This document shows positions 35,718 through 45,247 of a stretch of 64,000 nt of DNA, in pieces. A program made the position numbers and the translations under genes. Positions within the stretch are counted from its first letter, which is position 1, and each line of letters begins with the position of its first letter. Under the pieces are notes generated by a model that made no database searches, had not been told where the DNA came from, and saw only the letters and a list, made by a program, of their open reading frames with translations. This DNA comes from Mesorhizobium qingshengii (GTDB lineage Bacteria > Pseudomonadota > Alphaproteobacteria > Rhizobiales > Rhizobiaceae), in the NCBI RefSeq assembly GCF_900103325.1, contig NZ_FMXM01000004.1, positions 124,001 through 188,000 on the forward strand. The letters run 5' to 3'.

Positions 35718-36317
35718 TCACCCGGCCACGGATTTGACCGCGGCCGCGATCTCGGCCTTGCTGGCCTTGCCGCCGACCAGTGCCTCGACGATCGCCGAAG
35801 CGGTGTCCTCGGCGATGGTGCCGACTTCCTTCATGGCATTGGCCTTGATGGAAGCGATGCGCGCCTCGGCCTCGCCAAGCTTCTGGTCAAGCGCTGCCTC
35901 GACCTTCTTGCGTGCGGTCTCGGCTTCGGCCTTGGCCGCATCGCTGGCCTGCTGGCCGATCGCGTTGGCATTGGTCTTGGCTTCCGCCAGTTCCTGCTCG
36001 TAGGCAGCAACAGCGGCGTCGGCCTCGCCCTTCAACTTGGCTGCCTGGTCGAGATCCTGCGTGATTCGATCGTTACGGACATCGATGATGCCCCCGACAC
36101 GCGGCATCACCACCCGCTTCAGGAAGAGATAGAACAGCCCGAAAGTGATCGCCAGCCACAGAAGCTGCGACGGGAACGTCGCAGGATCGAATGGCGGAAA
36201 CGTGCCGTGCGCTTCAGCAGGCACGCTGGTGCCGGAATGCGCGTCGCCTCCCGTCGCAGCGTGGCTGGTATCGGCGGCAGGCGCGGACTCTTGCGCGAAG
36301 GCAGATGTCACGAACAT
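35718..36317 (-). CDS. atpF': ATP synthase F0 subunit b' (second b-type subunit)
   Basis: 199 aa. A short, Ala-rich, signal-like N-terminus (FVTSAFAQESAPAADTSHAA) precedes the membrane helix (LLWLAITFGLFYLFLKRVV), and a long coiled segment follows. Two b-type subunits (b and b') are the alphaproteobacterial and photosynthetic arrangement, giving a heterodimeric stalk. The gene precedes atpF in the same operon and ends with the pattern AEIAAAVKSVAG. The N-terminal extension beyond the usual b' start may be processed. Confidence 0.93.
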   Translation of the reverse strand: MFVTSAFAQESAPAADTSHAATGGDAHSGTSVPAEAHGTFPPFDPATFPSQLLWLAITFGLFYLFLKRVVMPRVGGIIDVRNDRITQDLDQAAKLKGEADAAVAAYEQELAEAKTNANAIGQQASDAAKAEAETARKKVEAALDQKLGEAEARIASIKANAMKEVGTIAEDTASAIVEALVGGKASKAEIAAAVKSVAG

Positions 36318-36395
36318 GGACTATCCCCGAAATTCAAGCCCGCCGCTTTCGCGGCTGGCCTGTCCAATCTTCCCATGGCTTAGCCAAAGAGGGGC

Positions 36396-36620
36396 TCAGC
36401 CGAACAGGGCAAGAAGCGCGATGAGAAGCGAGAAGATGCCCAGAGCTTCGGTCACGGCGAAGCCGAAGATCAGACGGCCGAACTGGCCATCAGCAGCCGA
36501 CGGGTTGCGCAGAGCGCCCGCGAGGTAGCTGCCGAAGATGTTGCCGAGGCCAATGCCCGCGCCACCCATGCCCAGGCAAGCGATGCCGGCGCCGATGTAC
36601 TTTGCTGCTTCTGCGTCCAT
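36396..36620 (-). CDS. atpE: ATP synthase F0 subunit c
   Basis: 74 aa two-helix proteolipid. The first helix is [20 protein letters not shown], the polar loop [11 protein letters not shown], and the second helix carries the ion-binding Glu in [20 protein letters not shown]. It forms the proton-carrying ring of F0. The ATG at 36620 gives the standard length; the longer reading to 36662 is not expected. It sits between atpB and atpF'. Confidence 0.97.
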   Translation of the reverse strand: MDAEAAKYIGAGIACLGMGGAGIGLGNIFGSYLAGALRNPSAADGQFGRLIFGFAVTEALGIFSLLIALLALFG

Positions 36621-36689
36621 TTGTTCAACTCCTTTGGATCTAAAATTCCGTTGCGATTCCATCCGGCGCCAATGCCGGAAACTCTTAGA

Positions 36690-37448
36690 TTAATGCCCGG
36701 GATGCAGGGCGTCGTTGAGATACATACAGGTCAAGACGGCAAAGACGTAGGCCTGCAGGAAGGCGACCAGCAATTCCAGAGCGGTCAGCGCCACCGCCAT
36801 TGCCAGCGGCAGGACCGAGCCCGCCACGCCAACCGCCCCCAGCGCGCTCAGGCTGACGACGAACCCTGAGAACACCTTCAGCGTGATGTGGCCGGCGAGC
36901 ATGTTGGCGAAAAGACGAACCGAGAGGCTGACCGGGCGCGACACGAAGGAGATCACCTCGATCAGCACCACCAGCGGCAGCAGGAACACCGGCACGCCAT
37001 GCGGCACGAACAGTTTCAGGAAACCGAGGCCATGCTTCATGAAGCCGTAGACGACCACGGTTCCGATCACCAGGGCGGCGAGGCCGAAGGTGACGATGAT
37101 GTGGCTGGTGACGGTGAAGAAATACGGGAACAGGCCAAGCAGGTTGGCGACCAGCACGAACATGAACAGCGAGAACACGAACGGGAAGAACTTCATGCCT
37201 TGCGTGCCGGCGGCATCGCGCAACATGTTGCCGACGAACTCATAGGCCATTTCGGAGATCGACTGAAGCCGGCCGGGAACAAGGCTGCGGCTCGACGTCG
37301 TCAGAAACAGAAATGCCGCCGCGACAACCACGGTGGCGACCATGAACAGCGCCGAATTGGTGAACGACAGGTCATAGCCGCCGATCTCGATCGGTATCAG
37401 CTTGTTGATATGGAACTGGTGGATCGGATCGACCTTGTCAGCTGCCAC
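36690..37448 (-). CDS. atpB: ATP synthase F0 subunit a
   Basis: 252 aa, five to six membrane helices. Diagnostic segments are [15 protein letters not shown] at the start, [20 protein letters not shown], and the proton-channel Arg in [20 protein letters not shown], with the ending [12 protein letters not shown]. It provides the proton half-channels. The GTG at 37448 is preferred because GGGG is 7 nt upstream; the TTG at 37454 adds two residues. It is followed by atpE after about 70 bp. Confidence 0.96.
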   Translation of the reverse strand: MAADKVDPIHQFHINKLIPIEIGGYDLSFTNSALFMVATVVVAAAFLFLTTSSRSLVPGRLQSISEMAYEFVGNMLRDAAGTQGMKFFPFVFSLFMFVLVANLLGLFPYFFTVTSHIIVTFGLAALVIGTVVVYGFMKHGLGFLKLFVPHGVPVFLLPLVVLIEVISFVSRPVSLSVRLFANMLAGHITLKVFSGFVVSLSALGAVGVAGSVLPLAMAVALTALELLVAFLQAYVFAVLTCMYLNDALHPGH

Positions 37449-37533
37449 GTTCAAACCCCGTCAATGCCGCGTACGGCCAAATTACCATTGCCGCATAAAG
37501 GGCGGCTATTTCCAAATGCCGCCTGAAGGGCGG

Positions 37534-37941
37534 TCATTTTCCATCGTCCCGGTCAGAACGCGACTTATCGCTCTGTCCGAATTCGGCCACAACGCCCGCG
37601 GAACGCATGACATTGAGCACGCCGGCGCCAAAGCCAAGCAGCAGGAACACGATCAGACCCCATGGCGAGATCCCCGCCAGACGGTCGATCATCCAGCCGA
37701 TGCCGGCGCCCACCACCACCCCGGCGATAAATTCGCTGGAGAGTTTGACCGCCTGGCCATAACCGGCCGCACTGCCCGCTTTCGCGTCGTCTTTCCCCTC
37801 GAGCCGGTTCGGCAGCCTTGTCGCAAGCGATGCTTCAAGTTCACGCCGGCGGCGCTCAAGATCGTCGTCGCGGATGTCGGGTTCATGCTGCTTGCCGCGG
37901 CCGGTTTCTCCGGTTCCGTCTGGCCTGCTTTTATCGGCCAT
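37534..37941 (-). CDS. atpI: AtpZ/AtpI family ATP-synthase assembly protein
   Basis: 135 aa. A hydrophilic N-terminus (about 1-60, charged) is followed by two membrane helices (LSSEFIAGVVVGAGIGWMID and GLIVFLLLGFGAGVLNVMR). AtpI-type proteins help c-ring assembly or act as Mg/Ca channels. It is the first gene of the F0 operon. A Gly-rich GGGGGG Shine-Dalgarno is upstream. The 255 bp before it to the SleB gene contains no recognisable gene and presumably holds the operon promoter. Confidence 0.9.
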   Translation of the reverse strand: MADKSRPDGTGETGRGKQHEPDIRDDDLERRRRELEASLATRLPNRLEGKDDAKAGSAAGYGQAVKLSSEFIAGVVVGAGIGWMIDRLAGISPWGLIVFLLLGFGAGVLNVMRSAGVVAEFGQSDKSRSDRDDGK

Positions 37942-38196
37942 CGCAACCCCCCTGCCCGGTCAGACCGTCACCGTCCGTCCGCTTCTAAAGTCGCCGGCAA
38001 CATAGTTAGAGGGTTTGCGCCCGTCAAGCCACGGGCGGAAGTTCATCGCCATGTATTTTAGGCAATAAAATCAGATATTTAGAAAGGTGCGACATCGTGC
38101 CCGCCGCGATGGCGGGGATGCATGGCACGAATCCCCCAGGCAATGGCTCCTTGATCGACCGCGCACCACGCGAAAAGATCAGCGACTGTTCGGTGC

Positions 38197-39381
38197 TCAG
38201 CTCCAGCCGCCGCCATAGGTCCGGTAGAAGATATGCAGGCCGATCTTTGTCATCTTCTGCATCGTGCGTGCCCAGCCGGGATGGACATATTGGGCGTAGT
38301 AGTGGGTCGACGAGCCGACCTCGGGGATGAAGATCTTGCCGGCGGTGACGGCCATGGCGATATCCTGAGCGGTCTTGTAGGCGGCCGGGCTGTCGATGCG
38401 CTTCTTCCTGCCGTCACAGGCGAAGGAGAACTGGCAACGGTTGAACCAGCTGTCGTTCTGGTAGACGACGCCGCAGATCGAATTCGGATAGGCCGGGTTG
38501 CGGACGCGATTGAGGATGACCTGGGCAACGGCGGCCTGGCCGCGCACGGATTCGCTCCTCGCCTCGAAATAGATGCCGTTGGCAAGACATGCCTGTTCCG
38601 GCTTGGAGAAGACGCTTGCCGGAAGCGGGTTCTGTATCCACGAATGGTCGCCTTTGGCCATCGGCGGAATGAAGCGGCCGTCATTCGGCTTGTCGTCCTG
38701 CAGCAGGGCCTCGAAGGGCGACGCCTTGGCGTAGTCCGGCTCGGCCTGCGCATAGGCGGTCGCCAGCACATCCGGATGGTCATTGTTGACCAGGGCTGCA
38801 AGCATGGCCGGCACGCCGGGATCCGACTTCTTGTCCTCACGCGCATGGAACGCCGCGGCGATCTGGATTTCCTTGCCTTTGATCTGCGGTTTGGCGAAGG
38901 CCATCTTGAGGCCGCTGTCCATGCTGGGGCGCAGCAAGGAGGAGGTGCGCTCGAAGATCGACCCGGCGTTGAAGTTCTTGGGCGGTGCGACGGGAGACAT
39001 CTGGACGATGCGGCCCTTCTTGTCGGCGCGCACGACGCGGTCCTCGTCGGGAGTCCCACTGACCTTGCCGCCCTTGCCGCGAAACGACACATTGCCGACG
39101 CCGGCCAGATGGATACCCGATCCGGAGATGGAGCCGGTGACATCGGAATCGACAAAGGGCATTTCAGCGGAATGGGTCGAGCCGGCAACGGATTTCTCGA
39201 CATAGGAATTCCAGCGCGTGCTCGACGCTTCGAGGCCGGAAACAAGGCTGGTCATGTCCTGGTAGGCGGCGACGGTCGGGAAGCCGATCCAGATGCCGAG
39301 ACCGATGACGAGCTGAGGCAGAAAGCCGCGTTTTCTCTCACCGGCGGCGGCGACCAGCCGCTTCAACACACGTCGATGCAC
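38197..39381 (-). CDS. SleB-type cell-wall hydrolase
   Basis: 394 aa. One membrane helix near the N-terminus (FLPQLVIGLGIWIGFPTVAA) anchors the protein. A poorly conserved Ser/Lys-rich linker spans about 35-265. The C-terminal Hydrolase_2 domain (about 270-394) has the catalytic Glu in IYFEARSESVRGQAAVAQVI and continues with NRVRNPAYPNSICGVVYQND and THYYAQYVHPGW. The family cleaves the peptidoglycan glycan strand or its cortex counterpart; here it probably remodels the wall. The GTG at 39381 has GGAGAG upstream; a TTG at 39423 is the alternative. It lies upstream-wise of atpI on the same strand, not co-operonic by evidence. Confidence 0.88.
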   Translation of the reverse strand: MHRRVLKRLVAAAGERKRGFLPQLVIGLGIWIGFPTVAAYQDMTSLVSGLEASSTRWNSYVEKSVAGSTHSAEMPFVDSDVTGSISGSGIHLAGVGNVSFRGKGGKVSGTPDEDRVVRADKKGRIVQMSPVAPPKNFNAGSIFERTSSLLRPSMDSGLKMAFAKPQIKGKEIQIAAAFHAREDKKSDPGVPAMLAALVNNDHPDVLATAYAQAEPDYAKASPFEALLQDDKPNDGRFIPPMAKGDHSWIQNPLPASVFSKPEQACLANGIYFEARSESVRGQAAVAQVILNRVRNPAYPNSICGVVYQNDSWFNRCQFSFACDGRKKRIDSPAAYKTAQDIAMAVTAGKIFIPEVGSSTHYYAQYVHPGWARTMQKMTKIGLHIFYRTYGGGWS

Positions 39382-39529
39382 GGAACACTCTCCAGGAACG
39401 CTACTGACCCCACTGGAGAGCAAAATGATGCATTAACCTTGATGGGACGTTAACGGAATCGATCGGGTTTTCTTAGTCGACTGTAGGTGGTGATTTCGAA
39501 GTCGGGCGGTTTTGCGGCTGGCACGTCCC

Positions 39530-40828
39530 TCAGGCCGGCCGCAGGAAGATCGGCCAGGCGATCAGCGCGCAGATGGCTGCCGACAGCCAGACGCCGGGCC
39601 ATGAGCAGAGGTGCAGAAGCCCCGGAATGGCCACCGGCACGAGGAAGAAGCCGACGAAAACGAAGCTGTTGGCAAGGCTGAGCGCGGTTCCGACATGGCC
39701 GGTGCCGGCAAGCGTGGCAAGCTCGGTGTAGGCGACGCCGTGCCAGGAAGAGACCGAGATGCCTGCGACAACCAGGAGCACAGGTAGGATCGCCACCAGG
39801 AAGAACGCGCTGCCTGACATGGCGGGAGCGGCCAGAACCAGCAGCCAAAGCACCACGAAGGCAAGCGCGCTGATCGCACTGCAAGACCGAAGAAACTGGC
39901 GGCGGTTGCCATGGCGGTCGGTGAAGCGGCCGCTCCAGACGCGCATGACCACGGCGCCGACCTGCACGGCGGCGAGGCTGGCACTGGTCGCCGCCGTTCC
40001 CACCCCAACGAAGTCGTGCAGGAACACCGATGCGAAGGTGAGCACCGCCACCTGTGGAAAACAGAGCAGGCCGATGGCGGTGGCGATACGCCAGACCTCG
40101 ATGTTGCGCAGCGGCGGCGGCCCGGCCACAACCGCCGAGCCGAACTGGCCCTCGCCCTGCATCGGCGGCTCATGCAGCCAGCGCCAGGCGAACAGGGCGG
40201 ACAGAGCCGATGCCGCCGCCAGGAGCCCGAACACCGCGGCAAAGCCGCAAGCCAGGGCAAGCGACGGCAGAACAAGCGCGCCGAGGCCGCCGCCAAGCGG
40301 CACGGCTGTTTGCCGGATGCTCATGGCGAAGCCGCGTTCGCTTTCTCGAAACCAGGCCATGATGGCGCGGCCGCTTGAACCGTTGACGCTGCCCCCCAGC
40401 AATCCCGTGAGGAGCAGGCTGGCCGACAGGAGCGTGACGTTGGGAATACTGGTCCTCGTCGGGACGACGAGCATCGCCATGACGAAGAGCCAGGCCGCCG
40501 TCGCGCCGAGCCCGATCAAAAGCACGCGGCGATCGCCCCAGCGGTCGGTAAGCAAGCCCCAGGGCAGTTCACTGAGCGCAACCCCCAACCCGAGAACGCC
40601 GAGCGCCATGCCGAGCTCGGCATTGCCCAGGTGATAGCCCTGGCGAAGCACGACCGCCGTTGCTGGTATGCCGGAAAAAGTGGCCGAGAAACTGGCGTTC
40701 GCGGCAACGCCTATGCCCAGAACCTTCCAGCGATGTCCGGGGCTGAACACCTTCTCGGCAGGGCTGGCAGGACCACCTTTCCGGAGCTCAGTTGGCTGTC
40801 GGTCGGTGCAATCGATGATGGCGGACAT
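39530..40828 (-). CDS. Major facilitator superfamily transporter
   Basis: 432 aa, about 12 membrane helices in two six-helix halves with a central charged loop (about 215-235). The intracellular motif A-like segment is GLLTDRWGDRRVLLIGLGAT in the first half and MRVWSGRFTDRHGNRRQFLR in the second. It should export or import a small molecule by ion coupling. A LysR gene is divergent across about 106 bp and is the obvious controller. The substrate is unknown. Confidence 0.9.
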   Translation of the reverse strand: MSAIIDCTDRQPTELRKGGPASPAEKVFSPGHRWKVLGIGVAANASFSATFSGIPATAVVLRQGYHLGNAELGMALGVLGLGVALSELPWGLLTDRWGDRRVLLIGLGATAAWLFVMAMLVVPTRTSIPNVTLLSASLLLTGLLGGSVNGSSGRAIMAWFRESERGFAMSIRQTAVPLGGGLGALVLPSLALACGFAAVFGLLAAASALSALFAWRWLHEPPMQGEGQFGSAVVAGPPPLRNIEVWRIATAIGLLCFPQVAVLTFASVFLHDFVGVGTAATSASLAAVQVGAVVMRVWSGRFTDRHGNRRQFLRSCSAISALAFVVLWLLVLAAPAMSGSAFFLVAILPVLLVVAGISVSSWHGVAYTELATLAGTGHVGTALSLANSFVFVGFFLVPVAIPGLLHLCSWPGVWLSAAICALIAWPIFLRPA

Positions 40829-40934
40829 GATTATTTTCCTGTGGTGGACCAGCGGTCTGGACCTTGACGGCGTCTCTCTATCGCCATAAATCCGTCCCTA
40901 AAATCAGGAAATTTTGTACCTACTATTCTGAAAA

Positions 40935-41873
40935 ATGGGACGTTTTCTGATGCGACGTGTGACATTCGATCTCGACGTTCTCCGCAGTTTCGTCACCGGC
41001 ATGGAGCTCGGCAGTTTTGCCAAGGCCGCCGACCGGCTCGGCCGATCGACCTCGGCGGTCAGCGCCAAGTTGAAGAAACTCGAAGAACAGGCGGCGACGC
41101 CGATCTTCCGCAAATCAGGACGCGGACTCGCCTTGACGGAGGCGGGAGAGACCATGCTCGGCTATGCGCGCCGGCTGCTCGAATTGAATGACGAGGCCGC
41201 GGCGGCCCTTCATGACGTCGAACTGGAAGGCTGGGTACGGCTCGGGCTGCAGGAGGATTTCGGCGAGGCGGTGCTGCCTGACGTGCTCGGCCGCTTTGCC
41301 CGCGCCCACCCCAAAGTCAAGATCGAGGCCAGGATCGCCCGCAGCTACGAGCTCGCCGAACGCGTCACCTCAGGCAATCTCGATATCGCGCTCGCCTGGC
41401 ACAGCGGCGAGACGCTGCCTTACAGTCGGCACGTCGCCGATGTGCAGATGCGCTGGATCGGTCCGGCAAAGCGCATCGAGACCAGCCTGCGCGACGGCGA
41501 GCCACTGCCGCTGGTGGCGCTCGAAGCGCCATGCCTTTTGCGCACGGTGGCGACAGAGACGCTCGACCGCGCCGGGCTGCCCTGGCGGATGGCCTTCTCC
41601 AGCCCTAGCCTTGGCGGCATCTGGGCGGCGGTCGCCGCGGGACTGGGGCTGACGATCCGCACCGACATCGGCCTGCCGGCCAGCGTCAGCGCAATGACGC
41701 CTGAGATCGCCGGGCTGCCGGCATTGCCAAAAATGGCGCTGTTCATGCATCGCAAGGACGCCGAACTCGAGCCGGTGGCGGCACGCCTTGCCGACATATT
41801 GCTGGAAGCGGCGCGGCAGACGCTGCCCAAAAATGCCTGGGCTAACGACAACGGTCTGCGTAACGTGGCGTGA
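40935..41873 (+). CDS. LysR-family transcriptional regulator (divergent to MFS gene)
   Basis: 312 aa. The helix-turn-helix spans about residues 8-65 (DLDVLRSFVTGMELGSFAKA and STSAVSAKLKKLEEQ). The effector domain begins near 92. ATGs at 40935 and 40950 are both possible; the first is used. The arrangement suggests control of the divergent MFS carrier. It ends 28 bp before the convergent der gene. Confidence 0.92.
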   Translation: MGRFLMRRVTFDLDVLRSFVTGMELGSFAKAADRLGRSTSAVSAKLKKLEEQAATPIFRKSGRGLALTEAGETMLGYARRLLELNDEAAAALHDVELEGWVRLGLQEDFGEAVLPDVLGRFARAHPKVKIEARIARSYELAERVTSGNLDIALAWHSGETLPYSRHVADVQMRWIGPAKRIETSLRDGEPLPLVALEAPCLLRTVATETLDRAGLPWRMAFSSPSLGGIWAAVAAGLGLTIRTDIGLPASVSAMTPEIAGLPALPKMALFMHRKDAELEPVAARLADILLEAARQTLPKNAWANDNGLRNVA

Positions 41874-41901
41874 TCATTTAGCGCCAGTCGGGCGCCAACA
41901 C

Positions 41902-43341
41902 TCAGCTACGTTTCTTTGCCCTGCCGGCGAACGGATTGTCGGAGGTGCGCAGCGCGATGCGGATCGGCACGCCCGGCATGTCGAAGGCTTCGCGCAGGCT
42001 GTTCGAGAGATAGCGGACATAGGATTGCGGCATCGCGTCGGGCCGCGAGCACTGGACAACGAAACCCGGCGGCCGCGTCTTGGCCTGGGTGACATACTTG
42101 ACCTTCAGCCGGCGGCCGGCGACGGCGGGCGGCGGATGATGCGCCAGGATGCCTTCCAGCCAGCGGTTGAGCTTGCCGGTCGAGACGCGGCTGTTCCACA
42201 CCTTGTGGGTCCTCAGCACCGCATCCATCAGCTTGTCGAGGCCACGCCCGGTCTCGGCCGAGACGGGCACGGCCTGGAGGCCGCGCACCTGCGGCAGCAG
42301 CCGCTCGGTCTTCTCGCGCAGTTCCGCCAAAAGCTCCTGCGGGTTGTCGATCAGGTCCCATTTATTGAAGGCGATTACCGGCGCCCGTCCCTCGCGGATG
42401 ATCAGGTCGGCGATCTGCAGGTCCTGCTTCTCGAAGGGAATGGTGGCATCGAGCACGATGATGACGATCTCGGCAAAGCGGATGGCGCGCAAGCCGTCCT
42501 GCACCGACATTACTTCCAGTTTCTCGTGAATCCTGGCCTTGCGGCGCATGCCGGCGGTATCGAACAGTTTCAGGCGGCGGCCGTGCCAGTCCCAGTCGAC
42601 CGAGATCGAATCCCGGGTGATGCCGGCTTCCGGTCCGGTCAGCAGCCGCTCCTCGCCGATCAGCGCATTGATGAGCGTCGACTTGCCGGCGTTCGGGCGA
42701 CCGACGACGGCGATGCGCATCGGCTTGGTGTCGTCGTAGGTGTGCACATCCTCGGCGTCCGGATCGGCGATGTCCTCGCCTATCAGCACCTCGCCGGTGG
42801 AGATCTCTTCGTCTTCGCCATCCTCGTCTTCGCCGAAGGCACGCGCCTCGCCGAGCGCGCCGATCACGGCATCGCGCAAATCGGGCATGCCCTGGCCATG
42901 CTCGGCCGAGACCGGGATCGGCTCACCGAGGCCAAGTTCCCAGGCCTCGAGCATGCCGCCCTGGGCGCCCTTCGCCTCGGCCTTGTTGGCGACCAGCACG
43001 ACCGGCTTGCCGGACTTGCGCACGATCTCGGCGAACGTCTTGTCATCGGGCATCAGGCCGGATTTGGCATCGACCGTGAAGAAGATCAGGTCGGCCTCGC
43101 GGATGGCGATCTCGGTCTGCGCGCGCATCCGGCCGGGCAAGGTCGAGGCGCCGGCGTCCTCGAAGCCCGCGGTGTCGATGACGTCGAAATGCAGGTCGTA
43201 GAGCTTGGCGGCATGGACACGGCGATCGCGGGTCACGCCCGGCGTGTCGTCGACAAGCGCCAGCTTCCTTCCCACCAGACGATTGAAAAGAGTCGATTTG
43301 CCGACGTTAGGTCTGCCTATGATGGCGACTTTGAAGGTCAC
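41902..43341 (-). CDS. der: Ribosome-assembly GTPase Der (EngA)
   Basis: 479 aa with two tandem GTPase domains. G1 loops GRPNVGKST (about residues 9-17) and GRPNAGKST (about 211) flank G3 DTAGF / DTAGM motifs and NKAE / NKWD G4 motifs, and a KH-like C-terminal domain follows. Der assists 50S subunit maturation. The start is GTG and overlaps the TGA of the TPR gene by 4 nt (GTGA), so translation is coupled. The acidic linker between the G domains ([12 protein letters not shown]) is typical of alphaproteobacteria. Confidence 0.97.
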   Translation of the reverse strand: MTFKVAIIGRPNVGKSTLFNRLVGRKLALVDDTPGVTRDRRVHAAKLYDLHFDVIDTAGFEDAGASTLPGRMRAQTEIAIREADLIFFTVDAKSGLMPDDKTFAEIVRKSGKPVVLVANKAEAKGAQGGMLEAWELGLGEPIPVSAEHGQGMPDLRDAVIGALGEARAFGEDEDGEDEEISTGEVLIGEDIADPDAEDVHTYDDTKPMRIAVVGRPNAGKSTLINALIGEERLLTGPEAGITRDSISVDWDWHGRRLKLFDTAGMRRKARIHEKLEVMSVQDGLRAIRFAEIVIIVLDATIPFEKQDLQIADLIIREGRAPVIAFNKWDLIDNPQELLAELREKTERLLPQVRGLQAVPVSAETGRGLDKLMDAVLRTHKVWNSRVSTGKLNRWLEGILAHHPPPAVAGRRLKVKYVTQAKTRPPGFVVQCSRPDAMPQSYVRYLSNSLREAFDMPGVPIRIALRTSDNPFAGRAKKRS

Positions 43342-44003
43342 GACGCATTGCCCGAGCCGCGGATCAGCTCAGACATCAGCGTTGCCCGCTCGCGGGTGTT
43401 GCGCGGGGCGCCGTCATCGGCGGCGATCTGGTCGAACAGCTTCAGCGCGTCCTGGGTCTTGCCTTCCTTCCAGGCGGCAAGGCCGAGCGCCTCGCGCGCC
43501 GTGTGGCGCAGCGTGTTGGTATCCGATGTGAGTGCCTCGACGCGGCTGGAGACGTCGGCGAAGGAGCCATGGTCGACGAGCAGGAGTGCTGCCCGCAGCC
43601 GTGCCATGTCGCGGATGCCCTGGGGAATGGCGGTGTCGGCGGCGACATCGTCGAAATCCTTGACGGCGGCGGCGACGTCGCCCTTGTCAGCCTTGACGGT
43701 CGCGGCGCGCATGCGGGCGAGCAGCGGATAGGCGCCGTAGCCATCCTTCTCCAGTTGATCAAGGGCGGCCAGCGCTTCGTCGTTCTTGCCGTCATTGGCA
43801 AGCTTCAGCGCCTGCGAGAACGCATCCCCCGAGCGGTTGGCGCGCGTCTCGTCCCAATAGCGATAGCCGACGAAGGCGGCGGTGCCGAGCACCACGAGGA
43901 TCGCAAGGCCAAGCAAGGCCGGACCGAAACGGTCCCACAGCGCTTGCGCCTGGTCGCGACGCATCTCGTCGTTGACTTCACGGATAAAACTGTCGTCGGA
44001 CAT
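43338..44003 (-). CDS. TPR/YfgM-like membrane protein upstream of der
   Basis: 221 aa. One membrane helix ([20 protein letters not shown], about 31-50) is followed by TPR-like repeats ([40 protein letters not shown]). YfgM-type proteins are inner-membrane partners of the translocon with a periplasmic TPR domain. The gene precedes der with a 4-nt overlap, a conserved arrangement. The start is the ATG at 44003; a TTG at 44006 is equivalent. Confidence 0.88.
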   Translation of the reverse strand: MSDDSFIREVNDEMRRDQAQALWDRFGPALLGLAILVVLGTAAFVGYRYWDETRANRSGDAFSQALKLANDGKNDEALAALDQLEKDGYGAYPLLARMRAATVKADKGDVAAAVKDFDDVAADTAIPQGIRDMARLRAALLLVDHGSFADVSSRVEALTSDTNTLRHTAREALGLAAWKEGKTQDALKLFDQIAADDGAPRNTRERATLMSELIRGSGNAS

Positions 44004-44200
44004 CAATCAAAACCATTCCTGCCCCGGGCCGGGGCGGTTCATGAGCCCGCGTTTTAGCGAAATTTTGTCGGCATGGAAGGGGTTCGGCAGGAAAATCGGC
44101 TTATCCCAAGACAAGTGACCACAAATGAACGACCGTACCCACGCCACATTTGCCCGATAGCCGGCTTCCAGACATTTTCCCGAGCCCAGATCGATTGCCT

Positions 44201-45208
44201 ATGCTTCGTCCGTTCCGCGTTGTTGCGTTCTCCCTGGCCTCGCTCGCCAGCGTCGGCACGGCCTTGGCCGATCCGCCAGCGCCCCCAATGCCAGCGAGGC
44301 CCAAGCAGGTCGTCATCATCTCGTTCGACAGCGCCCGCGACATTTCGCAGTGGAAACGCAGCCGGGCGCTGGCGCAGCGTACCGGCGCGCATTTCACCTA
44401 TTTCCTGTCCTGCGTGTTCCTGCTTTCGCCGGAAACCCGCAACCAGTACACCGCGCCGGGCAAAACCGTCGGCAAATCCAACATCGGCGTTGCCGCGTCC
44501 AGGCAGGAAGTCGCCGAGCGGCTCGAGCAGATCGGGCTCGCCGCCTCGGAAGGTCACGACATCGCCAGTCATGGCTGCGGCCATTTCGACGGCAAGGACT
44601 GGAGCAAGGCCGACTGGCTGAGCGAGTTCGCCTCGTTCGAACACATTCTCGAGAACGCCTACGCGATCAACGACATCGCGCCCGAACCCAAGGGCTGGCG
44701 AGATTTCGCGCGGCAGGCGGTGGCCGGTTTTCGCGCGCCATACCTGTCGGCAAACAAGGCGCTCTACGAGGCGCTGCCGGCTGCCGGCTATCAATTCGAC
44801 GCCAGCGGCGTCTCGCAGGGCCCTGCCCGGCCGTCGACCGTCGGCAGCATCACCCGCTTTTCCCTCCCACAGATCTCGGAAGGACCGAAATCAAGGCCGG
44901 TGATCGCCATGGACTACAATCTTTATGTGCGCCATTCCGGCGGCTTCGAGCGGCCAAGCAAGGCAGATGCGTTCGCGAACCGAGCCTATGACGCCTTTCG
45001 CGCCGCTTTCGACAAGGAATATGCGGGCAAGCGTATTCCGCTGGAACTCGGCTTCCACTTCACGCTGATGAATGACGGCGCCTATTGGAACGCGCTGGAG
45101 CGCTTTGCCGGTGAGGTATGCGTCAGGGCCGACGTCGAGTGCATAAGCTTTCGCGACTATGTTTCGCGCCAGGATGCTGGCCAGAGACAGGTCTCGATTG
45201 GCGGCTGA
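44201..45208 (+). CDS. Exported polysaccharide deacetylase-like protein
   Basis: 335 aa. A signal peptide (FRVVAFSLASLASVGTALA) precedes a NodB-like barrel: VVIISFDSARDISQW, then HDIASHGCGHFDGKDWS, whose His and Asp probably bind the metal, and FRAPYLSANKALYEALPAAG (the FRxP motif). It should remove acyl groups from an envelope polysaccharide such as peptidoglycan or exopolysaccharide. It converges with bacA, the stops being about 40 bp apart. It lacks the classic HSxxHP motif in exact form, so activity is likely but not proven. Confidence 0.85.
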   Translation: MLRPFRVVAFSLASLASVGTALADPPAPPMPARPKQVVIISFDSARDISQWKRSRALAQRTGAHFTYFLSCVFLLSPETRNQYTAPGKTVGKSNIGVAASRQEVAERLEQIGLAASEGHDIASHGCGHFDGKDWSKADWLSEFASFEHILENAYAINDIAPEPKGWRDFARQAVAGFRAPYLSANKALYEALPAAGYQFDASGVSQGPARPSTVGSITRFSLPQISEGPKSRPVIAMDYNLYVRHSGGFERPSKADAFANRAYDAFRAAFDKEYAGKRIPLELGFHFTLMNDGAYWNALERFAGEVCVRADVECISFRDYVSRQDAGQRQVSIGG

Positions 45209-45247
45209 GCCGCCAATCCGGTTCGATTTCCAAAACCTCGGTCTTTA

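Noticed and set aside
39433..39454. Pair of TTAAC half-sites upstream of the SleB-type hydrolase (possible CtrA site)
   Set aside because: The spacing between the TTAA units is 13 nt rather than the 7 nt of the full CtrA consensus, so support is weak.
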